A stretch of 64,000 bases of DNA from Bimastos eiseni (GCA_959347315.1 OY365806.1:57371097-57435096); one strand, 5' to 3'; numbered from the stretch's first letter, positions 45,504-58,046 are shown. Translations and numbers: made by a program. Notes: a model not told the origin generated them from the letters alone.

Positions 45504-46537
45504 ACATACATAAGACTCTATCATGCACGTTACATGCACAACGCTTCTTATCATATTTACACTTTCTATCGACCAACGCTTTCAAGTCTGTCAAAAGTGA
45601 AAACTTACTATATATCAAATATACAATGTTGCAAACGACGGAAACAGAGGAGCCTGTTCGTTTCATTCCAACTGGTTCATAGTCTCTGACAGACAACATA
45701 ATCGTAAATGATCCCAATCAGTGGACCAATTACTACTTTGTAATTGACCATGTGGAGTAAATAACCAATTACAAATCATACAAAAATAATTAGGTAAGAA
45801 AATAAACACCCAGGTGGTATGAATGTCTTTGGAAACTTCAATGCGCCTCTCAAATGCAGTCTACATTCACTACGACCCTCACTAACAAATCCAGTAAACA
45901 CCTCCAAAGGTTTAGTTTCTTTGATATTTGAATAAAAGAAGCAAATGTTAGAGCTCTCATTCTGACACTTCAGAGGTCAGTATCTCTGACATGCATGGAA
46001 ACCGTGTAAATGCCCATCATTTGTGTTATCAGTGATAGCTGTGCAGCTGAAGACAAATTGCAAGAGCAACTTATCAAAGTTGATTGATTAGCACTGTAAA
46101 CTTGTGGACTGTTCTGTTGCAACCTTCTCAGCTGCCGTGAGAAGCGGCCAAGTACCCTGACCCATAGGGCAGGCAATGGGTCGTTCCTTCCATGCCTTCT
46201 TTATTGGGTTCACAGGGATTTCTAGTAAGACAGAAGCAGGAGTAAGCAAATAAGCGATCATGTAGATCTTAAAGATATGCAGGACACTGAACAACAAGAA
46301 TGCATGAGAGATACCTAAGTTAAGAGGTACTTAAGGGTCTCCATGAAGTCCTCTGATACATACGTTATATATATATATATATATATATATATGCAGACAA
46401 ACAGACATAATTGTGCATAATTGTTACAGACATACGACGTACGTAGGCCTACTTACGTGAGTGCATAAACAGTGCCTCATTATACTGCAGTCACATGTTA
46501 ACGTAAAGACTGCTCTAATCGCATCTGCTCAACTAAG

Positions 46538-46668
46538 TCAGAAGTTATAATCATAAAGTTATAATCATAAAGTTATAATCATAAAGTTATAATCATAAAG
46601 TTATAATCATAAAGTTATAATCATAAAGTTATAATCATAAAGTTATAATCATAAAGTTATAATCATAC
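46538..46668. repeat. 14-bp minisatellite
   Basis: About nine near-perfect copies of AAAGTTATAATCAT. Confidence 0.93.
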
Positions 46669-47227
46669 AATTACTGGTGTACACATTTGACAGTCATTTC
46701 AGCAAAACATTCGTAACATGAACAGGTGCAATGAATTCACTCTTAAACACAGCTTCCTTCATATTTACACGCAAGTCTGGTTTTTAAACACACATACACA
46801 GGTTTACACACGTATGTGAGCGCAATTACACAATGGAGGAGTATTTACATATGATTTATATCCATCAAGTCCTCATGTAATTACATGGCCACCAGCCACA
46901 TCAATACAGTATCCTTAAATATAGTCTCTAAATGGCAAAAGCCATATATTTCTGGCTATCATATAAATAAGTAATATAATTCTGAACACGTGTTGGCTCA
47001 CACAACTTAGAAGTAGGGGAATGAAAATAATATTATGGCATTGGAAAGAACTCCTCACCCTTCCCCCTCAACACTCATTGGCTCAGCTGCACAGTATATG
47101 TATAAAATACATGATGTATTATACTATGCCATATAAAACACTTATACAGCATATATATAAAATATAAGATATATAATTGATAACATACATAGATTGCCCT
47201 CGCTATTAGCATTCTTTATCACTTCTT

Positions 47228-47528
47228 CAACATACATCACCATATGTATTAATACATACTTTACCATATGTATTAATAAGATACATTTTACCATATGTAT
47301 TAATACATACATTACCATATGTATTAATACATACATCACCATATGTATTAATACATACATTACCATATGTATTAATAACATACATTTTACCATATGTATT
47401 AATACATACATTACCATATGTATTAATACATACATTACCATATGTATTAATACATACATTACCATATGTATTAATACATACATTACCATATGTATTAATA
47501 CATACATTACCATATGTATTAATAACAT
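47228..47528. repeat. 24-bp palindromic minisatellite
   Basis: About 12-13 copies of a 24-bp unit built on ACCATATGTATTAATACATA, with occasional inserted bases. The unit is nearly self-complementary and a multiple of three, so both strands stay open (INTYITIC in one direction, LIHMVMYV in the other). Not coding. Confidence 0.92.
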
Positions 47529-48860
47529 CTGTGTATAATATATAGTTTCTAATAAAAACTGATGCATGCTATTTATCATCTACAAGTGTATATTATAGCC
47601 TCACACATATATTTATACTCTTTATATAATATTGAGGGCAGTCACACATCAATTATACACAAGTATAATAATTAATATATATATATATGTTGTTCATTTT
47701 GAATTTGTGCAAATATCTAAGACCACTCATTGAGAGATATCAATTTCAAGCCAAGCTCATATAGGCCAACAGTATCTAGAGCATTTTTTTAAATGGCCCC
47801 ATTTAACCAGAAATTTAGTTTAAAAGTTGTCATTCACAATTAGGTAATAAAAACTCAAACTGGCAGCTTAAAACTTGGCAAAAATGTGTCACAGGGCAGA
47901 CCACTTTAAATCATCTGCTCGAGTGTCAAAACTAAAATCTTTCATCGACCCAGATGTTTTGGTAAATCCATTTAGACCTGTGATCAGCTGATGTGCAGTG
48001 TTTTAAACACAACCTAAATCAGAAGCCAGTTATATGAGATGGGTCCAAACACCCAACAACCTGAGAAGAACTAGATTCTCAATCTAAGATTGAAAAGCCT
48101 TAAAGAATTTGAATTTAAGAACAAGGAGTGAACAGAGAGACAACAAGTGGAGTAGTATCCTAATTCAGCAGACAGGAGAAACCATTGTTAATTAAAACAT
48201 TCATCATCACCAGTTCCTGATGCCAGCCATTTGGCGGTGATGGGTATGAATAAATGATCACAGCTGTCCTTGGTCATTAGTCCTGTTCATTAGTCCTGCT
48301 CATCAGTTATAGAATTAATCCTGTTCAACAATAATTGTCAATCAAAGTTTTAGCAAATTAGTAAATTTTGCTAAAACTTTGTGTTGTTCAATGTAAAAAG
48401 TAACAAAATTCAGAGCTGACAGACCAACTATTGTCTCATTTCCATTATTGTAGTTCTACCTATACAGTGTCGCCACCCAGTCTCCTCATCTATTGACCTG
48501 GCATAGGCTGAATAAAACAAACCTTACGAATGTATTTACACACTACCAACTGTCTCATGGAGTAGCTACCATACACACGCTTTTACACCATAAGGTGGAC
48601 GGCCTGCAACTTCATCACATTACAATAATTCAATAATTGTTGTCTTCAATCAAACAAACAGTAGACATATCATCGGCTTCAAGTCCTCTTAACTGATGAG
48701 ACAGCCATTGCAATCTACTACTTCATTGCTTCAGCACATCTACATGCACACCCACACACGCACTGACACACGCACTGACGCACGCACTAACACACACACA
48801 CACACACACACACAACGACAGAGACAAGTGACTTCCTCCGTGCCTCCATTACATTATATA

Positions 48861-50300
48861 ATATTTGAAAACATCAAGAGAACTTTATACCGCATCGCGT
48901 CATTCTTACACACCGCTTACTTTTGAGATTCATGCTCTGGAACCGGTGGCAGCCAAGCGAGACAATCGGAATATCTTCTTCACCTCCTTTTCTATTCTGA
49001 GAAGACGACGACAACATGTAACCAAGCATCAGTCAGTTGATGCGCTCACACCAGCATCCGCAGCAGCCAAGGAGGAGGAGGAGGAGGAGGAGGAGGAGGA
49101 TGGAGAGAAGGAGAAGCAGATACCTATCATCCGCGTCTCTCGTCTTCTAAACAGCGTCCGTTCGTTGCTTCATCCGTCGTCGCTTGCCTTGTACTGCTTT
49201 GCAGCACCAAAGCAGAATCAGACGCCTACAGCTGCTGCTGCAGCAGAGTTACAGAACTTGAGGGAACTGTCCAGACTGCACTTGAGAGGCCCTCTACATA
49301 CAAAGACCGATGCAGTCCATTGTGCACTAGGAGCGGACTGAGAAGACAGGAGAGGGCCAGTAGTAGGCAGAGGCTGGCCGACCGACCGACAGACTGACTG
49401 ACTGCGGGGCTAAGTAACGACTGTCCCGTTCTTCATAAATGCAGATGACCATCTGTCCATATATTAGCAAATAGGGTGGACAAAGGAAACCCACCCCACT
49501 GTGCAGAACCACCGCTTAGGAAAATCCACCCCGACCGAACCATCCCGCACGCACCGACAACCACCTATCAATGACCATAATGGCCCCATTGTCAAACTCC
49601 GCTGAAAGATACTCATTAATTATCGTTGCCTAGCAACGATCCAGGAAGGGGTCAAGCGGGTCACTATAATACGAAACAATGCTAATATAATCACCACGCA
49701 ATGCAGCCGACGAGCGCTCGCACGATCGTATATATTGCACCAGGAAATCATATCGCAAGCCGAATTGTGCAAATATGACTTGCTGGGCGGCCGCCGCTTA
49801 CGGGCGCCAATGACACATGTATGCAAATCGGTTATTGATTTTGTTGTTGTGTATATAGATTGGACGACGATGTTGGGTGGGATGAGTAGGGGGGTGGGTG
49901 GGACAGGAAGGAGGGAGCAAGGGAGGGAGGGAGGGAGCGGCCTATGACAATATAGTAGAGGCTGGAGATGTTTATTCAGCTGCAACTAATATACAAGTCG
50001 CGGTGGTGAAGTAGCAGTGACGAATTTCTATTAGGCATCGGCCAATAACTCATAACATACACCGGGGAAGAATGGCCGAGGGTACTCTGGGCGCTGACGT
50101 CGGTTGTTGGGTGGGGTTCGGGCCGCTGCTTCCTCCTCCTCGGCGCTCGCTGAATGAATGAGGAGTGGGTAGGGTCGTCGCACGGCCCGACAACGGACCA
50201 GGCAGCCTTTCAAAGAAATTTATAATTAGACACGCAGGAAGACTGCTAGGATCAGAGAAATAATTGGGCTACGACGACAGCAACTGCAAAGGAGGCTGTG
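48861..50300. promoter_or_regulatory. GC-richer, promoter-like stretch
   Basis: Higher GC than its surroundings, with GGA/GAG runs (49068-49100), GGGA runs (49905-49940), many CpGs and an RFX-type X-box. It could hold the promoter and first exons of the zinc-finger gene (minus strand). An open frame at 48865-49341 starts at TTG, is low-complexity, and is not called as a gene. Confidence 0.35.
49625..49637. promoter_or_regulatory. X-box-like site
   Basis: GTTGCCTAGCAAC fits the RFX X-box consensus RYYNYY-N-RRNRAC with a one-base spacer. RFX factors bind such sites, often at ciliary genes. One site alone is weak evidence of function. Confidence 0.4.
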
Positions 50301-50349
50301 TGATATCAGAGAAAAGAATATGACCATGCATCCTAATACGATTATGCCG

Positions 50350-50487
50350 CCTACTACCTACCTACCTACCTACCTACCTACCTACCTACCTACCTACCAA
50401 CCTACCTACCTACCTACCTACCTACCTACCTACCTACCTACCTACCTACCTACCTACCTACCTACCCACCGACCTACCTAGTACCTA
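50350..50487. repeat. (CCTA)n microsatellite
   Basis: About 33 copies of CTAC/CCTA with a few substitutions (CAAC, CACC, GACC). Confidence 0.95.
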
Positions 50488-50734
50488 CCTACCAACGCAC
50501 TGAAAATAACCAGCTGAATATCCAATTGGCAACTAAAAACAATCAAAGAATAACAATACAACAATGGTCGAGAAACATGAATTTCAGCAGCAACAGCAGC
50601 CATAACAACAACAACGACGACGACAACAATTCCTTCTCAGAGCAGACAGCATAAACTACACAGATCATAAAGACCAATGATGCCGAAAATTACTACCTGG
50701 CGTCATTTCACTCAAGGCCACAACCAGAACGGCA

Positions 50735-50858
50735 TTCAATCATTCATTCATTCTTTCATTCATTCATTCATTAAATGAATTTATATAGCACCTCTAAAGC
50801 GAATATACAATTCAATTCTTCATCTTCACAGGTGTAATTCTTCTCAATCTTTCTTCTT
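50735..50858 (-). mobile_element. LINE-type 3' end abutting the gap
   Basis: On the minus strand: GAGGTGCTATATAAATTCATT followed by an (AATG)n tail (50735-50772 on the plus strand, CATT repeats). It matches the GCGCTATATAAAT-plus-tandem tail of the other LINE ends in this window. The body is lost in the N gap. Confidence 0.55.
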
Positions 50859-51058
50859 NNNNNNNNNNNNNNNNNNNNNNNNNNNNNNNNNNNNNNNNNN
50901 NNNNNNNNNNNNNNNNNNNNNNNNNNNNNNNNNNNNNNNNNNNNNNNNNNNNNNNNNNNNNNNNNNNNNNNNNNNNNNNNNNNNNNNNNNNNNNNNNNNN
51001 NNNNNNNNNNNNNNNNNNNNNNNNNNNNNNNNNNNNNNNNNNNNNNNNNNNNNNNNNN
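50859..51058. other. Assembly gap (200 N)
   Basis: Exactly 200 unknown bases, most likely a fixed-length placeholder, so true spacing here is unknown. Confidence 0.97.
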
Positions 51059-51239
51059 CACGAGTAGAGCAAGATGTGTGCATCTGCATACATGAATCCA
51101 TGCATACAGCCGCACAAACATAGCGTGCATGTATAATACATTAATTTACGTTTTTACTTACTTACTTAACCTATATATGTATTAATGTATGTATGCATGC
51201 ATGGAGGTATGTATTATGCTTCTAGCTAAGAATTAATGT

Positions 51240-51715
51240 TATAATTTACTTAGGTGGCCCTACCTAGCAGAACTATTGACTGTCATTCTGGGTCCCCTGT
51301 TGTTGCTGATTGATGAAAAGATAATTTGTATCTCTACTTGGCTTCAATGGCAGCAATAAATGAATTGAATTATATTGTATGTATGTATTGTATGTATGTA
51401 TTGTATGTATGCATTTATGTATGTATGTTGTATGTATGTATTTATGTATGTATGTATTTATGCATGCATGAATGGAGGCATGTACTGTATTGTATATATT
51501 GTATTGTATGTATGTATTGTATGTATGTATTGTATGTATATATTGTATGTATGTATTGTATGTATATATTGTATTGTATGTATGTATTGTATGTATGTAT
51601 TGTATGTATATATTGTATTGTATGTATGTATTGTATGTATATATTGTATTGTATGTATGTATTGTATGTATATATTGTATGTATATATAGTATTGTATGT
51701 ATGTGTGCATGTATT
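51240..51715. repeat. TGTA/TTGTATG microsatellite grown from a retroposon tail
   Basis: About 51375-51712 is built of TGTATG and TATTGTATG words, open in several frames on both strands but not coding. Just before it, GGCTTCAATGGCAGCAATAAATGAATTGAATTATATTG-like sequence (51340-51374) looks like a SINE/LINE 3' end. Confidence 0.8.
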
Positions 51716-51866
51716 TATGGCAATCAAACAGCTAAAAAGAGTTATAAGATGATTTGAAAATTTTCCCGAGTTGTCAGTGACAAGGTAGTTTGCAGTCTCA
51801 TAATCATCTTAAGTAGCAAATGATTCTATCTAAAACTCTTGATTCAAGCACAACTTTTTTATTTAC

Positions 51867-52079
51867 AGTTCTCAAGATGACAACATCAACAAACTGCAAC
51901 CCCATCCGGTAAGCAGTTCGTTTGTTAGAGCCACTTGCAAACACCACAGCTGTTTTCACATGAATTTCTTTTAACCGTAACACAAAAAGAATTGTCTGCT
52001 TATCCAGATACGTGCTTTTTATCAGAGCAGTTGAACCCTTAATATTAAGTTCTAGCTCGGGAGAAACAGATGGCCACAA
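51867..52079 (-). other. Possible internal coding exon, unknown gene
   Basis: 213 bp (71 codons) between an acceptor-like AAACAG (AG at 52081-52080, with a TACTAAT branch-like word just upstream) and a donor-like GTAAAT (from 51866). The frame is open and phase 0 at both ends. The peptide contains ELELNIKGSTALIK and TILFVLRLKEIHVK, a beta-strand-like pattern vaguely like the N-terminal domain of M1 aminopeptidases. That resemblance is only a hunch, and no partner exon was found. Confidence 0.28.
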
Positions 52080-52605
52080 CTGTTTATAATTAGTATGTAC
52101 CTAAGTCAAGAGGTCAGAACAAGGAAGTCTGTGTTTGCTGCATACAATTAATTCAGCAGAAAACATCATTAGCACTCTTATCTTCAAATCAATACAATTT
52201 ACATTTCTTCACCAAAATTGGCTTTCTGTGTATATTTTTTCTGTAAATAAGATTAGCATTTATTACCAGGTATAAGATACCACATACATAGCACATGCTT
52301 TTTCCCCAGCACTCCCAAATACATCCAACAGACAAAATCATATCAGCATTTGAAGAGTGCAAACAATGCTGTTACAGCAGGACATGTCTGATAGTACCTG
52401 ATGACAAAATAGTTAGAAAGCTGCTCTGCAAAAAATGTCTCTAATCTAAGATATCACCAGTGGCCTAGATATACCTGAAGATGGATGTGTTGTTTGGACC
52501 GACAGAAAGCCATGTTAGCCATTTTGATGATGATGATGTCATCACATCAAAGTATATACCATGGAATGTCATTAATAATGAACTAGTTGATGACATGCCG
52601 ATTTA
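52080..52605. other. Intergenic, no gene seen
   Basis: Nothing supportable. Confidence 0.45.
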
Positions 52606-54880
52606 ATTTAATTAATTCTCTGTTTGATATACTTTAATTAATTCTCTGTTTGATATACTTTAATTAATTCTCTGTTTGATTTACTTTAATTAATTCTCTG
52701 TTTGATTTACTTTAATTAATTCTCTGTTTGATTTACTTTAATTAATTCTCAGTTTGATTTACTTTAATTAATTCTCTGTTTGGTTTACTTTAATTAATTC
52801 TCTGTTTGATATACTTTAATTAATTCTCTGTTTGATTTATTTTAATTAATTCTCAGTTTGATTTACTTTAATTAATTCTCAGTTTGATTTACTTTAATTA
52901 ATTCTCAGTATGATTTACTTTAATTAATTCTCTGTTTGATTTACTTTAATTAATTCTCTGTTTGGTTTACTTTAATTAATTCTCTGTTTGATATACTTTA
53001 ATTAATTCTCTGTTTGATTTATTTTAATTAATTCTCAGTTTGATTTACTTTAATTAATTCTCTGTTTGATTTACTTTAATTAATTCTCTGTTTGGTTTAC
53101 TTTAATTAATTCTCTGTTTGATATACTTTAATTAATTCTCTGTTTGATTTATTTTAATTAATTCTCAGTTTGATTTACTTTAATTAATTCTCAGTTTGAT
53201 TTACTTTAATTAATTCTCAGTATGATTTACTTTAATTAATTCTCTGTTTGATTTACTTTAATTAATTCTCTGTTTGGTTTACTTTAATTAATTCTCTGTT
53301 TGATATACTTTAATTAATTCTCTGTTTGATTTATTTTAATTAATTCTCAGTTTGATTTACTTTAATTAATTCTGTTTGATTTACTTTAATTAATTCTCTG
53401 TTTGATATACTTTAATTAATTCTCTGTTTGATATACTTTAATTAATTCTCTGTTTGATTTACTTTAATTAATTCTCAGTTTGATTTACTTTAATTAATTC
53501 TGTTTGATTTACTTTAATTAATTCTCTGTTTGAGTTACTTTAATTAATTCTCAGTTTGATTTACTTTAATTAATTCTCTGTTTGATTTACTTTAATTAAT
53601 TCTCAGTTTGATTTACTTTAATTAATTCTGTTTGATTTACTTTAATTAATCCTCTGTTTGAGTTACTTTAATTAATTCTCAGTTTGATTTACTTTAATTA
53701 ATTCTCTGTTTGATTTACTTTAATTAATTCTCTATTTTAAAACTTTAATTAATTCTCTGTATAATTTTAATTAATTAATTCTCTGTCTGATTTTCTTTAA
53801 TTAATTATCTGTTTGATTTACTTTAATTAATTCTCTGTTTGATTTACTTTAATTAATTCTCTGTTTGAGTTACTTTAATTAATTCTCAGTTTGATTTACT
53901 TTAATTAATTCTCTGTTTGATTTACTTTAATTAATTCTCTATTTTAAAACTTTAATTAATTCTCTGTATAATTTTAATCAATTAATTCTCTGTCTGATTT
54001 ACTTTAATTAATTCTCTGTTTGATTTACTTTAATTAATTCTCTGTTTGATATACTTTAATTAATTCTCTGTTTGATTTACTTTAATAAATTCTCTGTTTT
54101 AAAACTTTAATTAATTATCTGTATAATTTTAATTAATTAATTCTCTGTCTGATTTACTTTAATTAATTCTCTGTTTGATTTACTTTAATTAATTCTCTGT
54201 TTGATTTACTTTAATTAATTCTCTGTTTGAGTTACTTTAATTAATTCTCAGTTTGATTTACTTTAATTAATTCTCTGTTTGATTTACTTTAATTAATTCT
54301 CTGTTTGATTTACTTTAATTAATTCTCAGTTTGATTTAGTTTAATTAATTCTCTGTTTGATTTACTTTAATTAATTCTCAGTTTGATTTACTTTAATTAA
54401 TTCTCTGTTTGATTTACTTTAATTAATTCTCAGTTTGATTTACTTTAATTAATTCTCTGTTTGATTTACTTTAATTAATTCTCTGTTTGATTTACTTTAA
54501 TTAATTCTCTGTTTGATTTACTTTAATTAATTCTCTGTATAATTTTAATTAATTAATTCTCTGTCTGATTTACTTTAATTAATTCTGTTTGATTTACTTT
54601 AATTAATTCTCTGTTTTAAAACTTTAATTAATTATCTGTATAATTTTAATTAATTATTTCTCTGTCCGATTTACTTTAATTAATTCTCTGTTTGATTTAC
54701 TTTAATTAATTCTCTGTTTTAAAACTTTAATTAATTCTCTGTATAATTTTAATTAATTAATTCTCTGTTTGATTTACTTTAATTAATTCTCAGTTTGATT
54801 TACTTTAATTAATTCTCTGTCCGATTTACTTTAATTAATTCTCTGTCCGATTTAATTTAATTAATTCTCTGTCCGTTCTG
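52606..54880. repeat. 26-bp minisatellite array with higher-order repeats
   Basis: About 87 copies of a 26-bp unit (core TTTAATTAATTCTCTGTTTG). Variants carry GATATAC, GATTTATT, CTCAGT, TCTATTTTAAAAC or TATAATTTTAATTAATTAA. Blocks of about 12 units recur near 52807 and 53117. Every unit carries TTAATTAA, and every unit has stops, so it is non-coding. Confidence 0.95.
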
Positions 54881-56094
54881 ACTACCTAAATAATCTAACA
54901 TGCGTCTGTAGAATATCTTTCAGTTCTGCTGTTGTTCTTTTGGTTTGAATGGTATTTGAATTTTTTTATATAACTCTCGAGTGGCACCGGTGGACTCTCC
55001 CGCTGCAATGGGTTTTCGGTAGCTGACTGTATAGTGCAAGGCTCCATTTGGAAGGATCAATGCCAGAGTTCTAGGATCGGTGCAGATCACTCAACTTCAA
55101 TGACACTCACTGACCAGTTGCCACTTTGAAGAATTTTGCACTCCATAACCTCACCGGCTACTGACTTAAGGTTTTTAGGCTAGTGCACGCAGTGCTTTTG
55201 TATGGCAGTTAAGCATCTAGATTCAATACACACACACACATCAGAGACCGTCGTGATAACTAGTGTTGCCACACTTTGTTTTGAACAAGTGTGGCAAGAG
55301 CTATATAATTGTACATGATCTCACATTCCACACTGGATGCTGGTGCTAAATAAATTCTCCAGTAATTTACATCACATTGCACTCTAATAAAACATAACAG
55401 CTAACATCCACACTCACTCACTCACATCCAATGCCAACTACAAAGATTAGTGGGAAACCAAAGCAGCTCATCATTAAACTGTCAAATGGTCATAAAATAT
55501 TTTAAGACATATTATAATTTAAAGTAAGCTAATTAAAAATAAAATTTATAATCCAGAATTGCAAGTCATTTAAAAGTTTAAAAACTGTTAACAATAAGTG
55601 AGTTTTTAGTTCAACAAGACTGTTTTTAAATAACTTATAAAAAATTGTAATCAAAATAATTCACATGTGACAATGAGTTTAAAAAAATTGCTCTGATGAC
55701 AATACAGAATGTCAAAAAACAGACATGGAATAAAATGGAGCTAAATCAGTTGCCATGGTTACTCAAATTCAAGGAGGCATTTGCATCTGGTGAGGAGGAG
55801 ATGGTGCTCAGCATGGACAGTGATGGCCTTTCTAGTGATGCATTGGTGTAACCAGGCATGGTGATTGCTGGGTGGTTTTCCACTATTCCCCACTACATCT
55901 GGAATTCAAGTCTCAGTTGGGAATTAATTATTATGCCATGCAACCATCAAAACATCTGTGGACATCCACACTTGTATGTATGTATGGATGTATGTTCAGC
56001 TGGACGTATATATGGATGGATGGATATAAGGAAAGGTAGATGCTTGTATGGATGGGTGGATGGATATATGCCTGGATGGATATAGATGTATGCA
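54881..56094. other. Intergenic, no gene seen
   Basis: A GGATG/TGTATGGA microsatellite-like patch lies at about 55975-56090. No supported coding region. Confidence 0.45.
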
Positions 56095-56235
56095 TAGGGC
56101 TGCCATACGTCCGGTAAAAGCAGGACATGTCCTCCTTTTTGATCTAAAGTCCTTAGTCCGGCAGGCAAAGCGAAAAACCTGGAAAATGTCTGGCATTTTG
56201 TCTGTTTGTTTTATTGGGACTAAATGGCTATTATC
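56095..56235 (+). mobile_element. Fragment of a hAT element end
   Basis: TAGGGCTGCCATACGTCCGG followed by GCAGGACATGTCCTCC and GTCCGGCAGGC is the kind of terminal and subterminal sequence seen in hAT elements with CAGGGCTGCCATACG ends. No matching opposite end was found, so it is a truncated remnant joined to the GGATG microsatellite. Confidence 0.45.
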
Positions 56236-57849
56236 CTGTAGTGGTTTTTTTACCAACTTTACACGAGCACACTGTCTCGAATACCAGCAACTTCGGTCTA
56301 TGTGAATATTTATATAGCTCCTGTAGAGAACCTCTCAAAACACTCTGGCTTCAGTCACAAAGATTCTGCTCCTCCGAATATGCAAGAAACACACAAGAAA
56401 CAGGAACAAAGTTTACTTTACCATACAATATTTTATAATAACTGATCCATTTTTAATCCCCATTTCTGACTGAATTCAGTGCAGAGTGCTGATAACTATC
56501 ACTGTGGCCAGGATTTTACAAGTCTTTTGTCTTACAAGGACAAGAGAAATAACACCAGAAAATATTTTAGACATAGAATGCCAGTTAACCGAATCCCACA
56601 CGACGCACAAGCAAGATACAAAGGAAACTGAAACAAAGGCAGACCAAGACAAAACTTGATGTATATATAATATAAATGAGGAGTTGGACTAACACTACAA
56701 GGAAGAAATGGACTTGACAAATGATCGAGGAGAATGGAGATCATTTATTGCAATGTCAACCAAAAGGCTGACATAGCAACTGGTGAATATATCTTTAATG
56801 TGCCCATATGTACAAAATGGTTTATGATCTTTGTCACTTGATGCAATGCAATCAAGTTACTAAATCGTGGTTTTTGCGTCATCAGGTCAAAGGTCAAAGG
56901 GAGGCACCTCTGACGGGATACTCACTAAGAGGCACCATAGAATTCTGGCATTGCAAATGTAATTCACCCAATCACCCGCTACAATTGCTCTATTTCTTAC
57001 TGCAAATGTAGCAGGTGATTGGGTGGAATAGTCAGCGTTAAGAACTGGTAACACACACCAAAATCAATTAAAATTTAAAAGTAAATCTACAGATAAATCT
57101 AACCCACATAGCATGAAGCAAATGCACATGCGAATAACCGAATTTATCTCAGTGGCGCTACATAAATTTGCAATTACAACTACAATACAGAGGGACAGAT
57201 GACCGACCGCCCTGCTTCAGGAGATGTGTAAATTATTTCCAAATGCTGCTTGGCTTTGGACACATTCTAGACTATTGCCATGCTACCAACTTAATTGTGC
57301 ACACTTACTAACCATCTGGGAAAGGAGTCCAAGGCAATAAGATCCGGATCACAAAGAGCTATACATTAACATAAACATAACGGACAGCAAGGACATTAAT
57401 AATCATTTCGTGACAGGCTGCACAATGGAGTCCACCAGTCATAAGGGATGACTGCCCTCTGTTGTTGGCCGATGGTAAACACAAGGCAACATGCCCCCTT
57501 CTGCAGGGGAGGACCATTTTGTTCCAGGAAACCATTCAGAATATATTATTAATAGCACCATTCAAAACACACAAACGTAAACAGATGTTATTTACTATAT
57601 GCCAAAGCTGAATATCTTAAGTACGTTCATAGAGCCGTGTAACAACTTAAACTATACCATGTTACGAAAACTGAAACTTTAGAAAGCACTCAAAAGATCT
57701 GTTGTATATGATAAAACTATGACCATTGTCCCCAATATGACAAAGCTAACTTATTAGTCTAAACTGATTTAATTTCTCCTATAGCGCTATGTTTATGATG
57801 CATAAGGCATGAATACATTAGTCAAACATATAGTGTGGCATGGTGCAGG
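56236..57849. other. Intergenic; hairpin and LINE-like tail
   Basis: An 18-bp inverted repeat (56965-56982 and 57008-57025, CACCCAATCACCCGCTAC, one mismatch) can form a hairpin with a 25-base loop. At about 57155-57190, GTGGCGCTACATAAATTTG and ACAACT/ACAATA words resemble another LINE 3' tail. No gene is supported. Confidence 0.4.
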
Positions 57850-58046
57850 CCATGCAGGTCAATTGGTTATAGTGCTCCTCTGAAGCCCATGGAGAGCACG
57901 GGTTCGAACCTCAACCGGAAGCAGTAACTGTGTAAGGAGCAGAAACGGATCTCGAGCAAGTCCTTCACTCACAATTGCTCAGTTGAATGGTCGTGACTTC
58001 TGAGCTTTGGAAGAAGAGCAAAATATCAAATGCAACTGTATTGTAT
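57850..58046 (+). mobile_element. tRNA-derived SINE, copy 2
   Basis: The head has TCAATTGGTTATAGTGCTCC (box A region) and a perfect box B, GGGTTCGAACC, about 45 bp on. The body has GAGCAAGTCCTTCACTCAC and the tail ACTGTATTGTATT. It shares body and tail with 28800-29006. The head is tRNA-like in polymerase III signals but is not a functional tRNA. Confidence 0.75.

Larger units (their letters stand above)
44644..48860. other. Upstream of zinc-finger gene; simple repeats
   Basis: No supported coding gene. It holds an (AT)n run at about 45422-45500, an (AT)n at about 46368-46392, two tandem repeats listed separately, and a (CA)n near 48740-48815. A GC-richer patch at 45260-45390 could be an untranslated exon of the zinc-finger gene, but this is a guess. 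Confidence 0.4.

Noticed and set aside
47142..47579. Open frames on both strands with repeated INTYITIC or LIHMVMYV
   Set aside because: Products of a 24-bp near-palindromic minisatellite.
48865..49341. 158-codon frame with an acidic run
   Set aside because: Begins at TTG, is low-complexity and has no recognisable domain; overlaps a GA-rich simple repeat.
51273..51757. Tyr/Cys/Ile-rich frames
   Set aside because: Translations of a TGTA/TTGTATG microsatellite.
57850..57960. A functional tRNA gene
   Set aside because: Box A and B are present, but no acceptor stem or full cloverleaf can be drawn and the sequence continues into a SINE body and tail.
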